Shown piece after piece: positions 30,063-39,437 of a stretch of DNA of 64,000 nucleotides. The stretch is from Saccharothrix sp. HUAS TT1 (GTDB taxonomy: Bacteria; Actinomycetota; Actinomycetes; Mycobacteriales; Pseudonocardiaceae), in assembly GCF_040744945.1 (NCBI RefSeq), contig NZ_CP160453.1, forward strand, positions 2,914,001 through 2,978,000, read 5' to 3'. The first letter of the stretch is position 1; every line of letters begins with the position of its first letter. The notes under the pieces are model-generated. The model was not told where the DNA came from, ran no database searches, and saw only the letters and a list, made by a program, of their open reading frames with translations. The position numbers and the translations under genes are program-made.

Positions 30063-30710
30063 TCACTCCTCCGGCCCGTCCTCCTCGACGTCCAGCTCAC
30101 CGAGGATCGCGTAGAGCTTGCGACGGGCCTCACCGAGGACTTCGACGGCCCTCGCCTGCTGCTCGCGCGTGCCCGCGTGGGCCATCTGCTGCATGGCCGC
30201 GCCGAGGTGGCGCGCCGCCGTGCGCAGCTTCGCCGCGTGCACGTCGAGGTCGTCGTTCACCTGCTGCCACGGCGGGACGCCCTGGAGCTTCGCGGCCTCG
30301 TCCCGGCCGGTCTCGGTGAGCGTGAACAGCTTCTTGCCGCCCGCCTCCTCGGAGGAGGCGACGAGCCCTTCGTCGGCCAGCATCTGCAGGGTCGGGTAGA
30401 CCGAGCCGGGGCTGGGCCGCCAGAGGCCGTCGGTGCGGCCGCTGATCTCCTGGATCATCTCGTAGCCGTGCATGGGGCGCTCCGCCAGCAGCGTGAGGAC
30501 CGCCGCGCGGACGTTGCCCTTGCGCTGCCTGCCGCCGCCCCGCCCCCGCCCGTGACCCGGCCCGTGGCCGGGGAAGCCCCGCGGGTCCTCGGGGGGACCG
30601 GGGAAGGGGCCGCCGCGACCGAAGCCCCCGCCGAACCCGCGTCGAGGGTCGCCGAAGCCGTGCTCCCGGTGGTGCCTGTGCCCGTGGTGCCTGTCTGCGT
30701 GGAAGTGCAT
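30063..30710 (-). CDS. PadR family transcriptional regulator with His/Gly-rich N-terminus
   Basis: 215 residues. The first ~62 residues are rich in His, Gly, Arg and Pro (MHFHADRHHGHRHH..) and may bind metal or be disordered. Then the PadR winged helix: VRAAVLTLLAERPMHGYEMIQEI..GSVYPTLQMLADEGLV, followed by a helical dimerisation part. ATG 30710. A palindrome lies 40-49 bp upstream, as in autoregulated PadR genes. Divergent from rlmN; the regulated partner is not evident. Confidence 0.9.
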   Translation of the reverse strand: MHFHADRHHGHRHHREHGFGDPRRGFGGGFGRGGPFPGPPEDPRGFPGHGPGHGRGRGGGRQRKGNVRAAVLTLLAERPMHGYEMIQEISGRTDGLWRPSPGSVYPTLQMLADEGLVASSEEAGGKKLFTLTETGRDEAAKLQGVPPWQQVNDDLDVHAAKLRTAARHLGAAMQQMAHAGTREQQARAVEVLGEARRKLYAILGELDVEEDGPEE

Positions 30711-30734
30711 CGTCTTGCTCCTTCATGTCGATCG

Positions 30735-30778
30735 GTTGCGATGTGTCTACGATATATCGGAACGTATCGCGATGCAAC
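30735..30778. promoter_or_regulatory. Putative PadR operator
   Basis: CGATATATCG (30750-30759) is a 10-bp palindrome and ATCGCGAT (30766-30773) a second; GTTGC (30735) and GCAAC (30774) flank them. The AT-rich core overlaps any plausible promoter of the PadR gene. Similar AT-rich dyads are usual PadR sites. Confidence 0.5.
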
Positions 30779-30864
30779 GGTGATGCCGATCGCAGATGCC
30801 GTGTGCACGACCACGGGCCGTGTGGTCTCAAGCCGTGCGCACTCGTGGGACACTGGAGGGCGCT

Positions 30865-31971
30865 ATGACTGCCCTCCCCCTCGTCTTCGACGCGCCCAAG
30901 CGCGGGCTGCCGCCGCGCCACCTCGCCGACCTCTCCGCCGACCAGCGTCGAGAGGCGGTCACCGCGCTCGGTGAGAAGCCGTTCCGCGCCGCGCAGCTGT
31001 CGAACCACTACTTCAGCCGGCTGACCGTCGACCCCGACGTGATGACCGACATCCCCGCCACCACCCGGGAACGCCTGGTGGCCGACCTGATGCCGCCGCT
31101 GTGGACCGAGCTGCGCAGCATCGAGGCCGACGGCGGCACGACGCGCAAGACGTTGCTGCGCGCGCACGACGGCACGCTGGTCGAGAGCGTCCTGATGCGG
31201 TACCCGGACCGGGCGACGCTGTGCATCTCGTCGCAGGCCGGCTGCGGCATGGCGTGCCCGTTCTGCGCCACCGGCCAGGGCGGCCTGACCCGGAACCTGT
31301 CCACGGCGGAGATCGTGGACCAGGTGCGGCGCGGCGCGGCGGCGATGCGCGACGGCGAGCTGCCCGGTGGGCCGGGCCGGCTGTCGAACATCGTGTTCAT
31401 GGGCATGGGCGAGCCGCTGGCCAACTACAAGCGCGTGGTCGAGGCGGTGCACCGGATCTGCGACCCGGCCCCGGACGGGTTGGGCATCTCGCAGCGCTCG
31501 GTGACCGTGTCCACGGTGGGCCTGGTGCCTGCCATCCGGAAGCTGACCGAGGAGAACTTGCAGGTCAGGCTGGCGGTGTCGCTGCACACGCCGGACGACG
31601 AGCTGCGCGACACGCTGGTGCCGGTCAACACGCGCTGGAACGTCGCCGAGGTGCTGGAGGCGGCGCGCGGTTACGCCGACCGCACCGGCCGCCGGGTGTC
31701 GATCGAGTACGCCCTGATCCGCGACATCAACGACCAGCCGTGGCGCGCGGACCTGCTGGGCAAGCTGCTGCGCAAGCACCTGGGCCAACTGGTCCACGTC
31801 AACGTCATCCCGCTGAACCCGACCCCGGGCTCGAAGTGGGACGCCTCCCCGAAGCCGGTGGAACGCGAGTTCGTCCGCCGGGTCAACGACCAGGGCGTCG
31901 CGTGCACCGTGCGCGACACCAGGGGCCAAGAAATCGCCGCCGCCTGCGGTCAGCTGGCAGCCGAGGGCTGA
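30865..31971 (+). CDS. rlmN: 23S rRNA (A2503-C2)/tRNA (A37-C2) methyltransferase RlmN
   Basis: 368 residues, radical-SAM enzyme. Iron-sulfur cysteines Cys127, Cys131, Cys134 in [19 protein letters not shown] and the methyl-carrying C-terminal Cys347 ([12 protein letters not shown]). Needs Cys120/Cys347 region pairing as in other RlmN proteins. ATG 30865 has GGAGGG 10 nt upstream and a GACACT -10-like hexamer before it. Confidence 0.95.
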   Translation: MTALPLVFDAPKRGLPPRHLADLSADQRREAVTALGEKPFRAAQLSNHYFSRLTVDPDVMTDIPATTRERLVADLMPPLWTELRSIEADGGTTRKTLLRAHDGTLVESVLMRYPDRATLCISSQAGCGMACPFCATGQGGLTRNLSTAEIVDQVRRGAAAMRDGELPGGPGRLSNIVFMGMGEPLANYKRVVEAVHRICDPAPDGLGISQRSVTVSTVGLVPAIRKLTEENLQVRLAVSLHTPDDELRDTLVPVNTRWNVAEVLEAARGYADRTGRRVSIEYALIRDINDQPWRADLLGKLLRKHLGQLVHVNVIPLNPTPGSKWDASPKPVEREFVRRVNDQGVACTVRDTRGQEIAAACGQLAAEG

Positions 31972-32000
31972 TCTCCTCCTCCCCTGAAAGGTCCCGGGAC

Positions 32001-33353
32001 GTGGAAGCGTTCAGGCTGGTCGCCGGCCGTTATCGGGTGGTGCGGGAGCTCGGGCGCGGGGGCGCGGGGGTGGTGTGGCTGGCCGAGGACGCGGTGGTCG
32101 GTCGGCGGGTGGTGGTCAGGGAGTCGAGGCCGGCCTCGAAGGGTGAGGCGGATCGGCTGCTGCGCGAGGCGCGGGTGGTGGGGCGGCTCGGCAGTCCCGC
32201 GGTCGTGGCGGTGCACGACGCGGTGGTCGAGCACGGCGCGGTGCACGTGGTCACGGAGTTGGTCGAGGCGCCGACGTTGGCCGACCTGGTGCGCAACGGG
32301 CCGCTGCCCGCCGAGCGGGTCGCCGCCATCGGGGTCGAAGTGCTCGGTGCGCTGGAGGCGGCGCACGCGGCCGGTGTGGTGCACCGGGGCGTCAGGCCCG
32401 GCGCCGTCCTGGTGCTGCCCGACGGCCGGGCGAAGCTCGCCGACTTCGGCCTGGCGGTCACCGGCGAGCACGTGGCGCCGGAGGTGTCCGCCGGCGGCCC
32501 GCCCTCGCCGGCCACCGACCTCTGGGCGCTCGGCGCGACGCTGTTCCACGCCGTCGAGGGGCGCTCGCCGTCGCGGCACGGGCAACCGGTGTTCCACCGC
32601 GGCACGGGTGTGCTCGCGGACGTCATCAGGGGCCTGCTCGCGCAGTCACCCGCGAACCGGCTCACCGCCGCGCAAGCGCGCCAACGCCTCGCCCAACGCG
32701 CCGTCGAACCGCGAACGGTGGTCATCCCGCGGGTGGGCCGACCCGGGAAGCCCAAGGTCGCGCTGTTGGCCGGTGTCGCCGTCGCGGTCACGGCCGTCGC
32801 GTTGACCACCGCGTTCCTGCTGGTCCCGGACGACGAGCCGGGGCGCGCGGCCACCGCGCCGCCGACGACCACGACCACGGTCCAGGCCACCACCAGCGTC
32901 AAAGCGGTCGCACCGCCGACGACGACCACCACGACAACGACGACGACGACCACCACCACCACCACCACCGAGCCGCCACGTCAGACCACCGCGCTGACCC
33001 GGTTCCGCAACGCCGAGGGCCGGCACCACAGCGGCTCGACCATGCTCGCCACGCCACCCGGCTTCGCGCCGGAGGGGCCGATGGGCAAGCTGGTGATCAA
33101 CGCCGAGCCGGACACCACGCCGCTGTACTCGTGCGAGATCAAGAACAGCACCGACCGGATGACGTCGCCGTCGGCGGTGTGCGAGGGGCAGACCGCGTAC
33201 GGGCTGCTCGGGCACATCTTCACCAAGCCGCCGACCGACGCCGCGTCCGCGCCGCTCTACCGCTGCAACGCGGGCGGCCACCACTTCGACTCGCTCGACC
33301 CGGCCTGCGAGGGCAAGGCGGTCGAGTTCCAGCTCGGCTGGGTGCTGACCTGA
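32001..33353 (+). CDS. Membrane-anchored Ser/Thr protein kinase homologue, probable pseudokinase
   Basis: 450 residues. Kinase-like domain 8-235: glycine loop LGRGGAGVVW (17-26), DFG (148-150) and APE (159-161) are kept, but the ATP-anchoring Lys is Arg40, the HRD Asp is Gly130 (HRGVRPGAV), the following Lys is Arg132 and the Asn is Ala135. Then a membrane helix (252-274), a Thr-rich linker with a run of about 17 Thr, and an outer domain of about 125 residues with two similar blocks (PLYSC..AVCEG and PLYRC..ACEG). It follows rlmN by 29 nt. Likely a scaffold or sensor rather than an active kinase. Confidence 0.85.
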   Translation: MEAFRLVAGRYRVVRELGRGGAGVVWLAEDAVVGRRVVVRESRPASKGEADRLLREARVVGRLGSPAVVAVHDAVVEHGAVHVVTELVEAPTLADLVRNGPLPAERVAAIGVEVLGALEAAHAAGVVHRGVRPGAVLVLPDGRAKLADFGLAVTGEHVAPEVSAGGPPSPATDLWALGATLFHAVEGRSPSRHGQPVFHRGTGVLADVIRGLLAQSPANRLTAAQARQRLAQRAVEPRTVVIPRVGRPGKPKVALLAGVAVAVTAVALTTAFLLVPDDEPGRAATAPPTTTTTVQATTSVKAVAPPTTTTTTTTTTTTTTTTTEPPRQTTALTRFRNAEGRHHSGSTMLATPPGFAPEGPMGKLVINAEPDTTPLYSCEIKNSTDRMTSPSAVCEGQTAYGLLGHIFTKPPTDAASAPLYRCNAGGHHFDSLDPACEGKAVEFQLGWVLT

Positions 33354-33359
33354 TAGGGC

Positions 33360-33617
33360 CTAGCGGCGCCAGGAGGTGCGGCTGCGGACCTGGTCCCAGA
33401 TCAGCAGGGCGGCCATGCCGACGCCGATCAGGACGACCCACAGGTCCTCGGTGCGGCCGTGGTGGTTGCCGATCAGCAGGGCGAACACGGACAGCGTGGA
33501 CAGCCACCCGGCGATCTTGATGCCCTTCGGGAAGGTGCCGTGCCAACCCCACTCGGCCGACGGCTCGTCGTGGGGGTCGACCGCCGGACGCTTGTCCAGT
33601 TCAGAGGACGAAGACAC
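33360..33617 (-). CDS. DUF2631 family small membrane protein
   Basis: 85 residues. PSAEWGWHGTFPKGIKIAGW, a helix through VFALLIGNHHGRTEDLW and a second helix VVLIGVGMAALLIW match DUF2631 of actinobacteria. Two membrane helices; function unknown. GTG 33617 with AGGAAGG about 10 nt upstream; ATG 33662 is an alternative. Its stop lies 6 nt from the pseudokinase stop (convergent). Confidence 0.82.
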   Translation of the reverse strand: MSSSSELDKRPAVDPHDEPSAEWGWHGTFPKGIKIAGWLSTLSVFALLIGNHHGRTEDLWVVLIGVGMAALLIWDQVRSRTSWRR

Positions 33618-33830
33618 AGCCGCACGACCTTCCTGCCCGATCACGTTCACCAACGTGGTCATCGTCGCACACGCGCGCGCCGGGCGGGACGTGAGGTGCG
33701 CGGCACCGCCGTGACGTCTACTCTCTGCCCTCGTGCGCGTTCCGCACCCCCACCAGGCTCTCAGCCACCCGGGAAGGCGAAGAGGTTGACCGAAGAGCCG
33801 GTAGGAGGCTTCCACCCGGCCGAGGGCCGG

Positions 33831-34946
33831 ATGCCGGACACCTTCGCGCCCGTCGAGGTGGGCCTGCACGCCGTCACCAAGCGCTTCTCCGACCAGACCG
33901 CCGTGGACGACGTCACGTTGCGGGTCCACGAAGGCGAGTTCTTCTCCGTCCTCGGCCCGTCCGGCTGCGGCAAGACCACGCTGCTGCGCATGGTCGCCGG
34001 GTTCGACGACCCCACGGCGGGCCGGATCGAGCTGGACGGCGTGGACGTGGTCGGCGTGCCGCCCTACCGGCGCGACGTGAACACCGTCTTCCAGTCGTAC
34101 GCGCTGTTCCCGCACATGTCGGTGTGGGACAACGTCGCCTACGGCGTCAAGCGCAAGGGCGTGCGCGGCGCGGAGCTGCGCAAGGTCGTCGGCGAGCACC
34201 TGGAACTGGTCCGGCTCGACCGGTACGCCAAGCGGCGGCCCGCGCAGCTCTCCGGCGGACAGCAGCAGCGCGTGGCGATCGCCCGCGCGCTCGCCGCCGG
34301 ACCCCGCCTGCTGCTGCTGGACGAGCCTCTGGGCGCGCTGGACGCGGTGCTGCGCAAGGAGTTGCAGATCGAGCTGATGCGCATCCAGCGCGAGGTCGGC
34401 ACCACGTTCCTCTACGTGACGCACGACCAGGAGGAGGCGCTGGTGCTGTCGCACCGGGTGGCGGTGATGAACGCGGGCCGGCTGGAGCAGGTCGGCTACC
34501 CGGAGGACGTCTACGAGCGCCCGGCCACCCGGTTCGTGGCCGGTTTCATCGGCACCTCCAACATCCTGGACGCCGACGTGTCCGGTGTGGACGGTCGCTG
34601 GGCGGTGCTGGGCGCGCCGGGCGTCACCGGCCTCAGGGCGCCGCTGAACGGCCGCGCGGTGCGCCACGGGCAGCGCGTCGCGGCGACCGTGCGCCCGGAG
34701 AAGGTGCACCTGCACGACCTCGCCGACGAGCCGCCGACCGGCTGGTGCGTGCTCACCGGCACCGTGCGCGACGTCGTGTACACGGGCGTGTCCACCCAGT
34801 ACGTGGTGGACGTGCCGGGCGGCGCGGAACTGGTCGCGTTCGTCCAGAACACCCGCCGCGTCGCCGACGCCGGCTCGCCGGGACAACCCGTGCGGATGGC
34901 CTGGGACCCCGACTTCACCGTGTTGCTGGAGAGCGCTGATGACTGA
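33831..34946 (+). CDS. potA: Polyamine-type ABC transporter ATPase
   Basis: 371 residues. Walker A GPSGCGKTT, Q-loop FQSYALFPHM, signature LSGGQQQRVAIARAL, Walker B LLLLDEPLGALD, H-loop THDQEEAL, then a TOBE domain (ATVRPEKVHL). Typical of PotA/spermidine-putrescine importers. I use ATG 33831 (GAGGG 4 nt upstream); TTG 33786 would add 15 residues and is also possible. Overlaps the next gene by 8 nt; potA-D-B-C form one operon. Confidence 0.91.
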   Translation: MPDTFAPVEVGLHAVTKRFSDQTAVDDVTLRVHEGEFFSVLGPSGCGKTTLLRMVAGFDDPTAGRIELDGVDVVGVPPYRRDVNTVFQSYALFPHMSVWDNVAYGVKRKGVRGAELRKVVGEHLELVRLDRYAKRRPAQLSGGQQQRVAIARALAAGPRLLLLDEPLGALDAVLRKELQIELMRIQREVGTTFLYVTHDQEEALVLSHRVAVMNAGRLEQVGYPEDVYERPATRFVAGFIGTSNILDADVSGVDGRWAVLGAPGVTGLRAPLNGRAVRHGQRVAATVRPEKVHLHDLADEPPTGWCVLTGTVRDVVYTGVSTQYVVDVPGGAELVAFVQNTRRVADAGSPGQPVRMAWDPDFTVLLESADD

Positions 34947-36090
34947 GCAGAACCTGCGGATCGCCCGCCTCTGGGACCTGGGCGACCCCCGCGTGACCCG
35001 CCGGACGATGCTGCGCTCGGCGGCGTTCTTCGCGCTGGCCGCCACCGGTGCGTGCGGTGTCGGCGACGCGCCGCCCGCCGGCACCGGCAGCGCGCCCACC
35101 TCCAAGGCCAAGGCGACCAACGCGGTGGCCGAGCCGAAGCTGAACTTCTACAACTGGACCGACTACATCGCGCCCGACACGCTGTCCGGCTTCCGGGAGC
35201 ACTCGGGCATCGAGGTCACCTACGACAACTTCAGCTCGAACGACGAGATGGAGGCCAAGATCGCCTCCGGCGCGGCGGGCTACGACCTCGTCGTGCCCAG
35301 CGACAACTTCCTGCGCCGGTTCCTGCGCTCCGGGCTGCTCTCGCCGCTGGACCACGACCTGCTGCCCAACCTGGAGAACCTGGCCACCCGGTTCACCGAG
35401 GCCGACTACGACCCCGGCAACGCGTACTCGGTGCCGTGGGCGTGGGGCACCACCGGCCTGGCGTACTCGAAGTCGCAGCTGGGCGAGGTGACCGGGTTCT
35501 CGGCCTTCGACCTGGCCGCCGCGCAGGGCCGCAGCACGATCCTGGACGAGGCGCGCGACGCCCTGGCGCTGGGCCTGCTGGTGCTCGGCCACGACCCCAA
35601 CACCAGCGACGCCAAGCACATCGCCGAGGCGGTGGAGGTGCTGCTGGGCCTGAAGAAGAAGCTCGGCCAGATCACCTCCGACGTGATCGAGCCGCTGAGC
35701 TCCGGCCAGGTGCCGCTGGCCCAGGCGTACTCCGGCGACGCGTTCCAGGCCCGGGACGCCAACGACGACCTGGCCTACGCCATCCCGACCGAGGGCGGCC
35801 TGTCCTACGTGGACCTGCTGTGCGTGCCCAAGGACGCGCCGCACGCGGAGAACGCGCACAAGTTCATCGACTACGTGCTGGAGCCCGAGGTCGGGGCCGC
35901 GCTGGCCAACGCCATCCGGTACGGCAGCCCCAACGAGGCCGCCCTGCCGCTGGTCGACCCGGAGCTGCTGAACGACCCGCTGGTGTACCCGCCGGCCGAC
36001 CAGCTGGCGAAGCTGCCGTTCACCAAGGACCTCGGCGCGGACGTCGAGGCGCGCTACGCCGACGCCTGGACCAGGGTCAAGACCGGCTGA
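34939..36090 (+). CDS. potD: Polyamine-type ABC transporter substrate-binding lipoprotein
   Basis: 383 residues. N-terminus has a twin-arginine-like TRRTMLRSAAFFALAATGAC ending in a lipobox, so it may be exported by Tat and lipidated on the cysteine. The mature part shows the PotD pattern LNFYNWTDYIAPDTL..F, YDNFSSNDEMEAKIASG, YDLVVPSDNF and VPWAWGTTGLAYS. Binds spermidine or putrescine in relatives; specificity not proven. ATGA-type overlap with the ATPase. Confidence 0.9.
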   Translation: MTEQNLRIARLWDLGDPRVTRRTMLRSAAFFALAATGACGVGDAPPAGTGSAPTSKAKATNAVAEPKLNFYNWTDYIAPDTLSGFREHSGIEVTYDNFSSNDEMEAKIASGAAGYDLVVPSDNFLRRFLRSGLLSPLDHDLLPNLENLATRFTEADYDPGNAYSVPWAWGTTGLAYSKSQLGEVTGFSAFDLAAAQGRSTILDEARDALALGLLVLGHDPNTSDAKHIAEAVEVLLGLKKKLGQITSDVIEPLSSGQVPLAQAYSGDAFQARDANDDLAYAIPTEGGLSYVDLLCVPKDAPHAENAHKFIDYVLEPEVGAALANAIRYGSPNEAALPLVDPELLNDPLVYPPADQLAKLPFTKDLGADVEARYADAWTRVKTG

Positions 36091-36932
36091 TGGCCCGACC
36101 GCGGTGGCTCGTCGCCACCGGTCTGCTCGCGCCGACCGGTGTGTGGCTGGGCCTGTTCCTGATCGCGCCGCTGGCGCTGGTGGTGCAGTTCAGCTTCGCC
36201 ACCCGCGACACCGGCGTGGCGCGGGCCGTGCTGCCGTGGACGGCGCGGGCGTACCGGACCGCGCTGGACCCGGCGTTCCTGCCGATCTTCGGCCGGACGC
36301 TGGCGTACGCGGGCGCGACCACGGCGCTGTGCCTGCTGCTGGGCTTCCCGCTGGCGTGGTTCATCGCCAGGCACAGCGGGCGGCACCGGACGGCGCTGCT
36401 GGTGGCGGTGCTGGTGCCGTTCTGGTCGAGCTACCTGGCCCGGATCTACGCGTGGAAGGCGCTGCTGGACGGCGAGGGCCTGGTCAACCGGCTGCTGGGC
36501 GCGGTGGGGCTGGGCCGCGAGGGCGGGTTCCTGCTGACGGACGGCGCGGTGGTGCTGGGGCTGACCTACGGCTTCCTGCCGTTCATGGTGCTGCCGCTGT
36601 ACGTGGCGTGCGAGCGGTTCGACCACCGGCTGGTCGAGGCGTCCCACGACCTGGGGCACGGGCGGGTGTCGACGTTCCTGCGGGTGGTGCTGCCCGGCGT
36701 GTTCCCGGGCGTGCTGGCGGGGTCCCTGCTGGTCTTCGTGCCGGCGGCGGGCGACTTCGTGACGCCCCGGCTGCTCGGCGGGGTGGACCAGTCGACGTTC
36801 GGCAGCGTCATCGACGACCAGTTCCGCGGCGGCAACAACTGGCCGCTCGGGTCGGCGATGGCGGTGCTGCTGCTGGCGCTCGTGGTGGTCGTGCTGGTGC
36901 TGCGCGGCAGGCGCGGCGAGGACGTGCTGTGA
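36090..36932 (+). CDS. potB: Polyamine-type ABC transporter permease 1
   Basis: 280 residues, six membrane helices, with the EAA loop EASHDLGHGRVSTFLRVVLPG that docks with the ATPase. N-terminal LVATGLLAPTGVWLGLFLIAPL is the usual first helix. TGATG overlap with potD; stop overlaps potC. Confidence 0.92.
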   Translation: MARPRWLVATGLLAPTGVWLGLFLIAPLALVVQFSFATRDTGVARAVLPWTARAYRTALDPAFLPIFGRTLAYAGATTALCLLLGFPLAWFIARHSGRHRTALLVAVLVPFWSSYLARIYAWKALLDGEGLVNRLLGAVGLGREGGFLLTDGAVVLGLTYGFLPFMVLPLYVACERFDHRLVEASHDLGHGRVSTFLRVVLPGVFPGVLAGSLLVFVPAAGDFVTPRLLGGVDQSTFGSVIDDQFRGGNNWPLGSAMAVLLLALVVVVLVLRGRRGEDVL

Positions 36933-37744
36933 GCCGCCGGCCGTGGGCGCTGGGCGCGGTCGCCGCGCTGGTGTTCCTGTTCCTCTACGCGCCGATCCTG
37001 TGGCTGGCGCTGGTCTCGTTCAACGACTCGCGGTCGCTGAGCCGGGTGACCGGGCTGTCGGTGCGCTGGTACGCCGAGCTGTTCGGCGACGAGCGGGTGC
37101 TGGACGCCCTCGGGCTGAGCCTGCGGCTGGCGGCGACCAGCGCGGTGGTGGCCACCGCCATCGGCACGCTCGCCGCGTTCGGCCTGCGCCGCGCGTTCCC
37201 CGGCCGCGGCGCGTGGACGGTGCTGCTGAGCCTGCCGCTGGTGGTGCCCGAGGTGGTGCTGGGCGTGGCGCTGCTCGGGTTCTGCGTGAAGCTCGCGGGC
37301 ATCCCGCTCGGCTTCGGCGCGCTGCTGGCCGCGCACGTGGCGTTCTCGCTGAGCTTCGTGGTGGTCGTGGTGCGGGCCAGGGTCGCGGGCATGGACCACC
37401 GGCTCGAAGAGGCCGCCGCCGACCTGGGCGCGAGCCCGCTCGTGGCGTTCCGGACCATCACGCTGCCGCTGGTCGCGCCCGCGGTGGCGGCCGGCGCCGC
37501 GTTCGCGTTCCTGCTGTCGTTCGACGACGTGGTGACGTCGAGCTACCTGACCGGTGTCGGCTCGACCACGCTGCCGGTGTTCGTCTACGCCCAGGCCGGC
37601 CGCCGCGGCGTGTCGCCGGAGATCGTCGCCCTGTCCACGCTGATGGTGGGCGTGAGCGCGGCGCTGCTGGTCGCGGGTGTGCTCGTGGTCGCGTGGCGGG
37701 CCCGCCGGGCGTCAACTTTCGTCGGGGGCGGTCGAGACCAATGA
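36929..37744 (+). CDS. potC: Polyamine-type ABC transporter permease 2
   Basis: 271 residues, six helices. FLFLYAPILWLALVSFNDS start and EAA loop EAAADLGASPLVAFRTITLPLV. Completes the PotABCD set; GTG start with 4-nt overlap to potB. Confidence 0.92.
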   Translation: MSRRPWALGAVAALVFLFLYAPILWLALVSFNDSRSLSRVTGLSVRWYAELFGDERVLDALGLSLRLAATSAVVATAIGTLAAFGLRRAFPGRGAWTVLLSLPLVVPEVVLGVALLGFCVKLAGIPLGFGALLAAHVAFSLSFVVVVVRARVAGMDHRLEEAAADLGASPLVAFRTITLPLVAPAVAAGAAFAFLLSFDDVVTSSYLTGVGSTTLPVFVYAQAGRRGVSPEIVALSTLMVGVSAALLVAGVLVVAWRARRASTFVGGGRDQ

Positions 37745-37784
37745 ACGCGGCCGGCGGCCCGCGGGTTGTCTACCGTGGGCCCCT

Positions 37785-39434
37785 GTGACGTCTGTCGTTG
37801 AGCGGTTCCGGCCCGTCCTGCCGGACCTCCGGGAGGCGCCCGCCGCGTTCCTGCGCACCCACGCCGAACGCCTCGGGCAGGTCACGCCGCTGCGCGCCGG
37901 CCGCGAGGTGCTGGCCGTCCTGGTGCTGCTCGGCCTGGACGTGTTCCCCGGCTGGATCACGGGTGACTGGCGGGCGTCCGGGCTGCTGCTGACCGCGGTC
38001 GGCGCCGGGTACGTGGCGCTGTTCCTGTCCAGGCTGCTGTTCCCGGCGCTGGCGCTGCTGATCGGCACGTGGGTGGTCTTCAGCACCGAGCACGGCGGCA
38101 TCGCGATGGTCGTCATGCTGTCCTACGGCGCCGGCTACCGGATCGCGTCGTGGCAGCGCTCGCTGCTCACCGCCGTCCTCTCGTTCGCCCTGCACATGGT
38201 CGCGTGGGGCGTGTCCAGCCCCGGTCTGTCCGGGGCGTTCGGCTTCTGGGTGATGCTGACCGTCTACTGCATGGTCATCGTGCTGCCGTTCCTGGTCGGC
38301 CGGTACGCCGCGCAGCGGAACGCGCTGGTGGCGGCGTTGCAGGAGCGCGAGGAGCGGGTGGTGCGCGAGCGCCGGATGGTGTCGCGCCAGGTGCGGTTGC
38401 GCGAGCGCAACCGGATCGCCCAGGACATGCACGACAGCCTCGGCCACCGGCTCAGCCTCATCTCGGTGCACGCCGGCGCGCTGTCGCTGGACAACGGCCT
38501 CGGCGACAGCCAGCGCGAGGCGGTGCAGGTGCTGCGCAGCGCGGCCCTCACCGCGATGGAGGAGCTGCGCGGCGTCATCGGCGTGCTGCGGCGCGACGAG
38601 GAGCCGGAGGAGGACCAGGTCAGGCGCACGGTGGAGGCGATCGACGAGCTGGTCGACGGCGCGCGCCGGGCCGGGGTGCGGGTCAGCCTGGTCCGCGGCG
38701 GCCAACCCGTGCCGCTGCCCGCCAAGGTCAGCCACGCCGCGTACCGCATCGCCCAGGAGGGCCTGACCAACGCCAACAAGCACGCGCCGGGCGCGAGCGT
38801 GCAGGTCACCGTGAAGTACGAGCCGGACGCGCTGGTGGTCGAGGTGCGCAACAACCCGCCGCGGGCCAAGCTGCCGAGCAGCGCCGGGTTCGGCCTGATC
38901 GGGCTGCGCGAGCGGGTGCGGCTGGCGGGCGGGATGCTGCACGTCGGCGAGCTGCCGACCGGCGGGTTCCGGATCGCGGCCGTGCTGCCGTACGAGGACA
39001 CCGCCGCGGCGGGCGACGAACCGGCCGACGACGTGCCGCCCGACCTGGAGCCGACAGGACCCGCCAAGCCGTCCGGCATCCGCAAGTGGGCGGGCGTCGG
39101 TTCGATCCTGCTGGCCGGGATCGTGGTCATGGTGGTCGTCGGCGGCTACACGTGGATCGGGTCGCAGCCCGTCACCAAGGTGGTGTCCGACGAGCTGTAC
39201 GACTCGGTGTCGGTCGGCCAGGCCGAGTCCGAGGTGATGGCGAGGCTGCCGGGCGGCGCGGAGCCGCCGCTGGGCGACCTGAGGTCCGACGCGGAGCCGG
39301 AGCCGGCCGGCTCGCGGTGCGTGTACCGGGTGGCCGACCGGCAGACGTACTCCTCCGGCGCGACCAAGATCGTGCGGTTCTGCTTCGCCGACGGCAGGCT
39401 GGTCGAGAAGAAAACCCACCTCCAGGGGATGTGA
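37785..39434 (+). CDS. NarL-type sensor histidine kinase with extra C-terminal extracytoplasmic domain
   Basis: 549 residues. About five helices (40-170) precede a coiled coil and HisKA_3 with phospho-acceptor His216 in RNRIAQDMHDSLGHRLS, then HATPase_c (AYRIAQEGLTNANKHA, GFGLIGLRERV). Unusually, another membrane helix follows (GVGSILLAGIVVMVVVGGY) and a ~75-residue outer tail with SVGQAESEVMARLPGG and two cysteines, similar in pattern to BamE/SmpA folds. GTG 37785 follows TACCGT by 8 nt. Response regulator gene follows 3 nt later. Confidence 0.9.
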   Translation: MTSVVERFRPVLPDLREAPAAFLRTHAERLGQVTPLRAGREVLAVLVLLGLDVFPGWITGDWRASGLLLTAVGAGYVALFLSRLLFPALALLIGTWVVFSTEHGGIAMVVMLSYGAGYRIASWQRSLLTAVLSFALHMVAWGVSSPGLSGAFGFWVMLTVYCMVIVLPFLVGRYAAQRNALVAALQEREERVVRERRMVSRQVRLRERNRIAQDMHDSLGHRLSLISVHAGALSLDNGLGDSQREAVQVLRSAALTAMEELRGVIGVLRRDEEPEEDQVRRTVEAIDELVDGARRAGVRVSLVRGGQPVPLPAKVSHAAYRIAQEGLTNANKHAPGASVQVTVKYEPDALVVEVRNNPPRAKLPSSAGFGLIGLRERVRLAGGMLHVGELPTGGFRIAAVLPYEDTAAAGDEPADDVPPDLEPTGPAKPSGIRKWAGVGSILLAGIVVMVVVGGYTWIGSQPVTKVVSDELYDSVSVGQAESEVMARLPGGAEPPLGDLRSDAEPEPAGSRCVYRVADRQTYSSGATKIVRFCFADGRLVEKKTHLQGM

Positions 39435-39437
39435 GCG

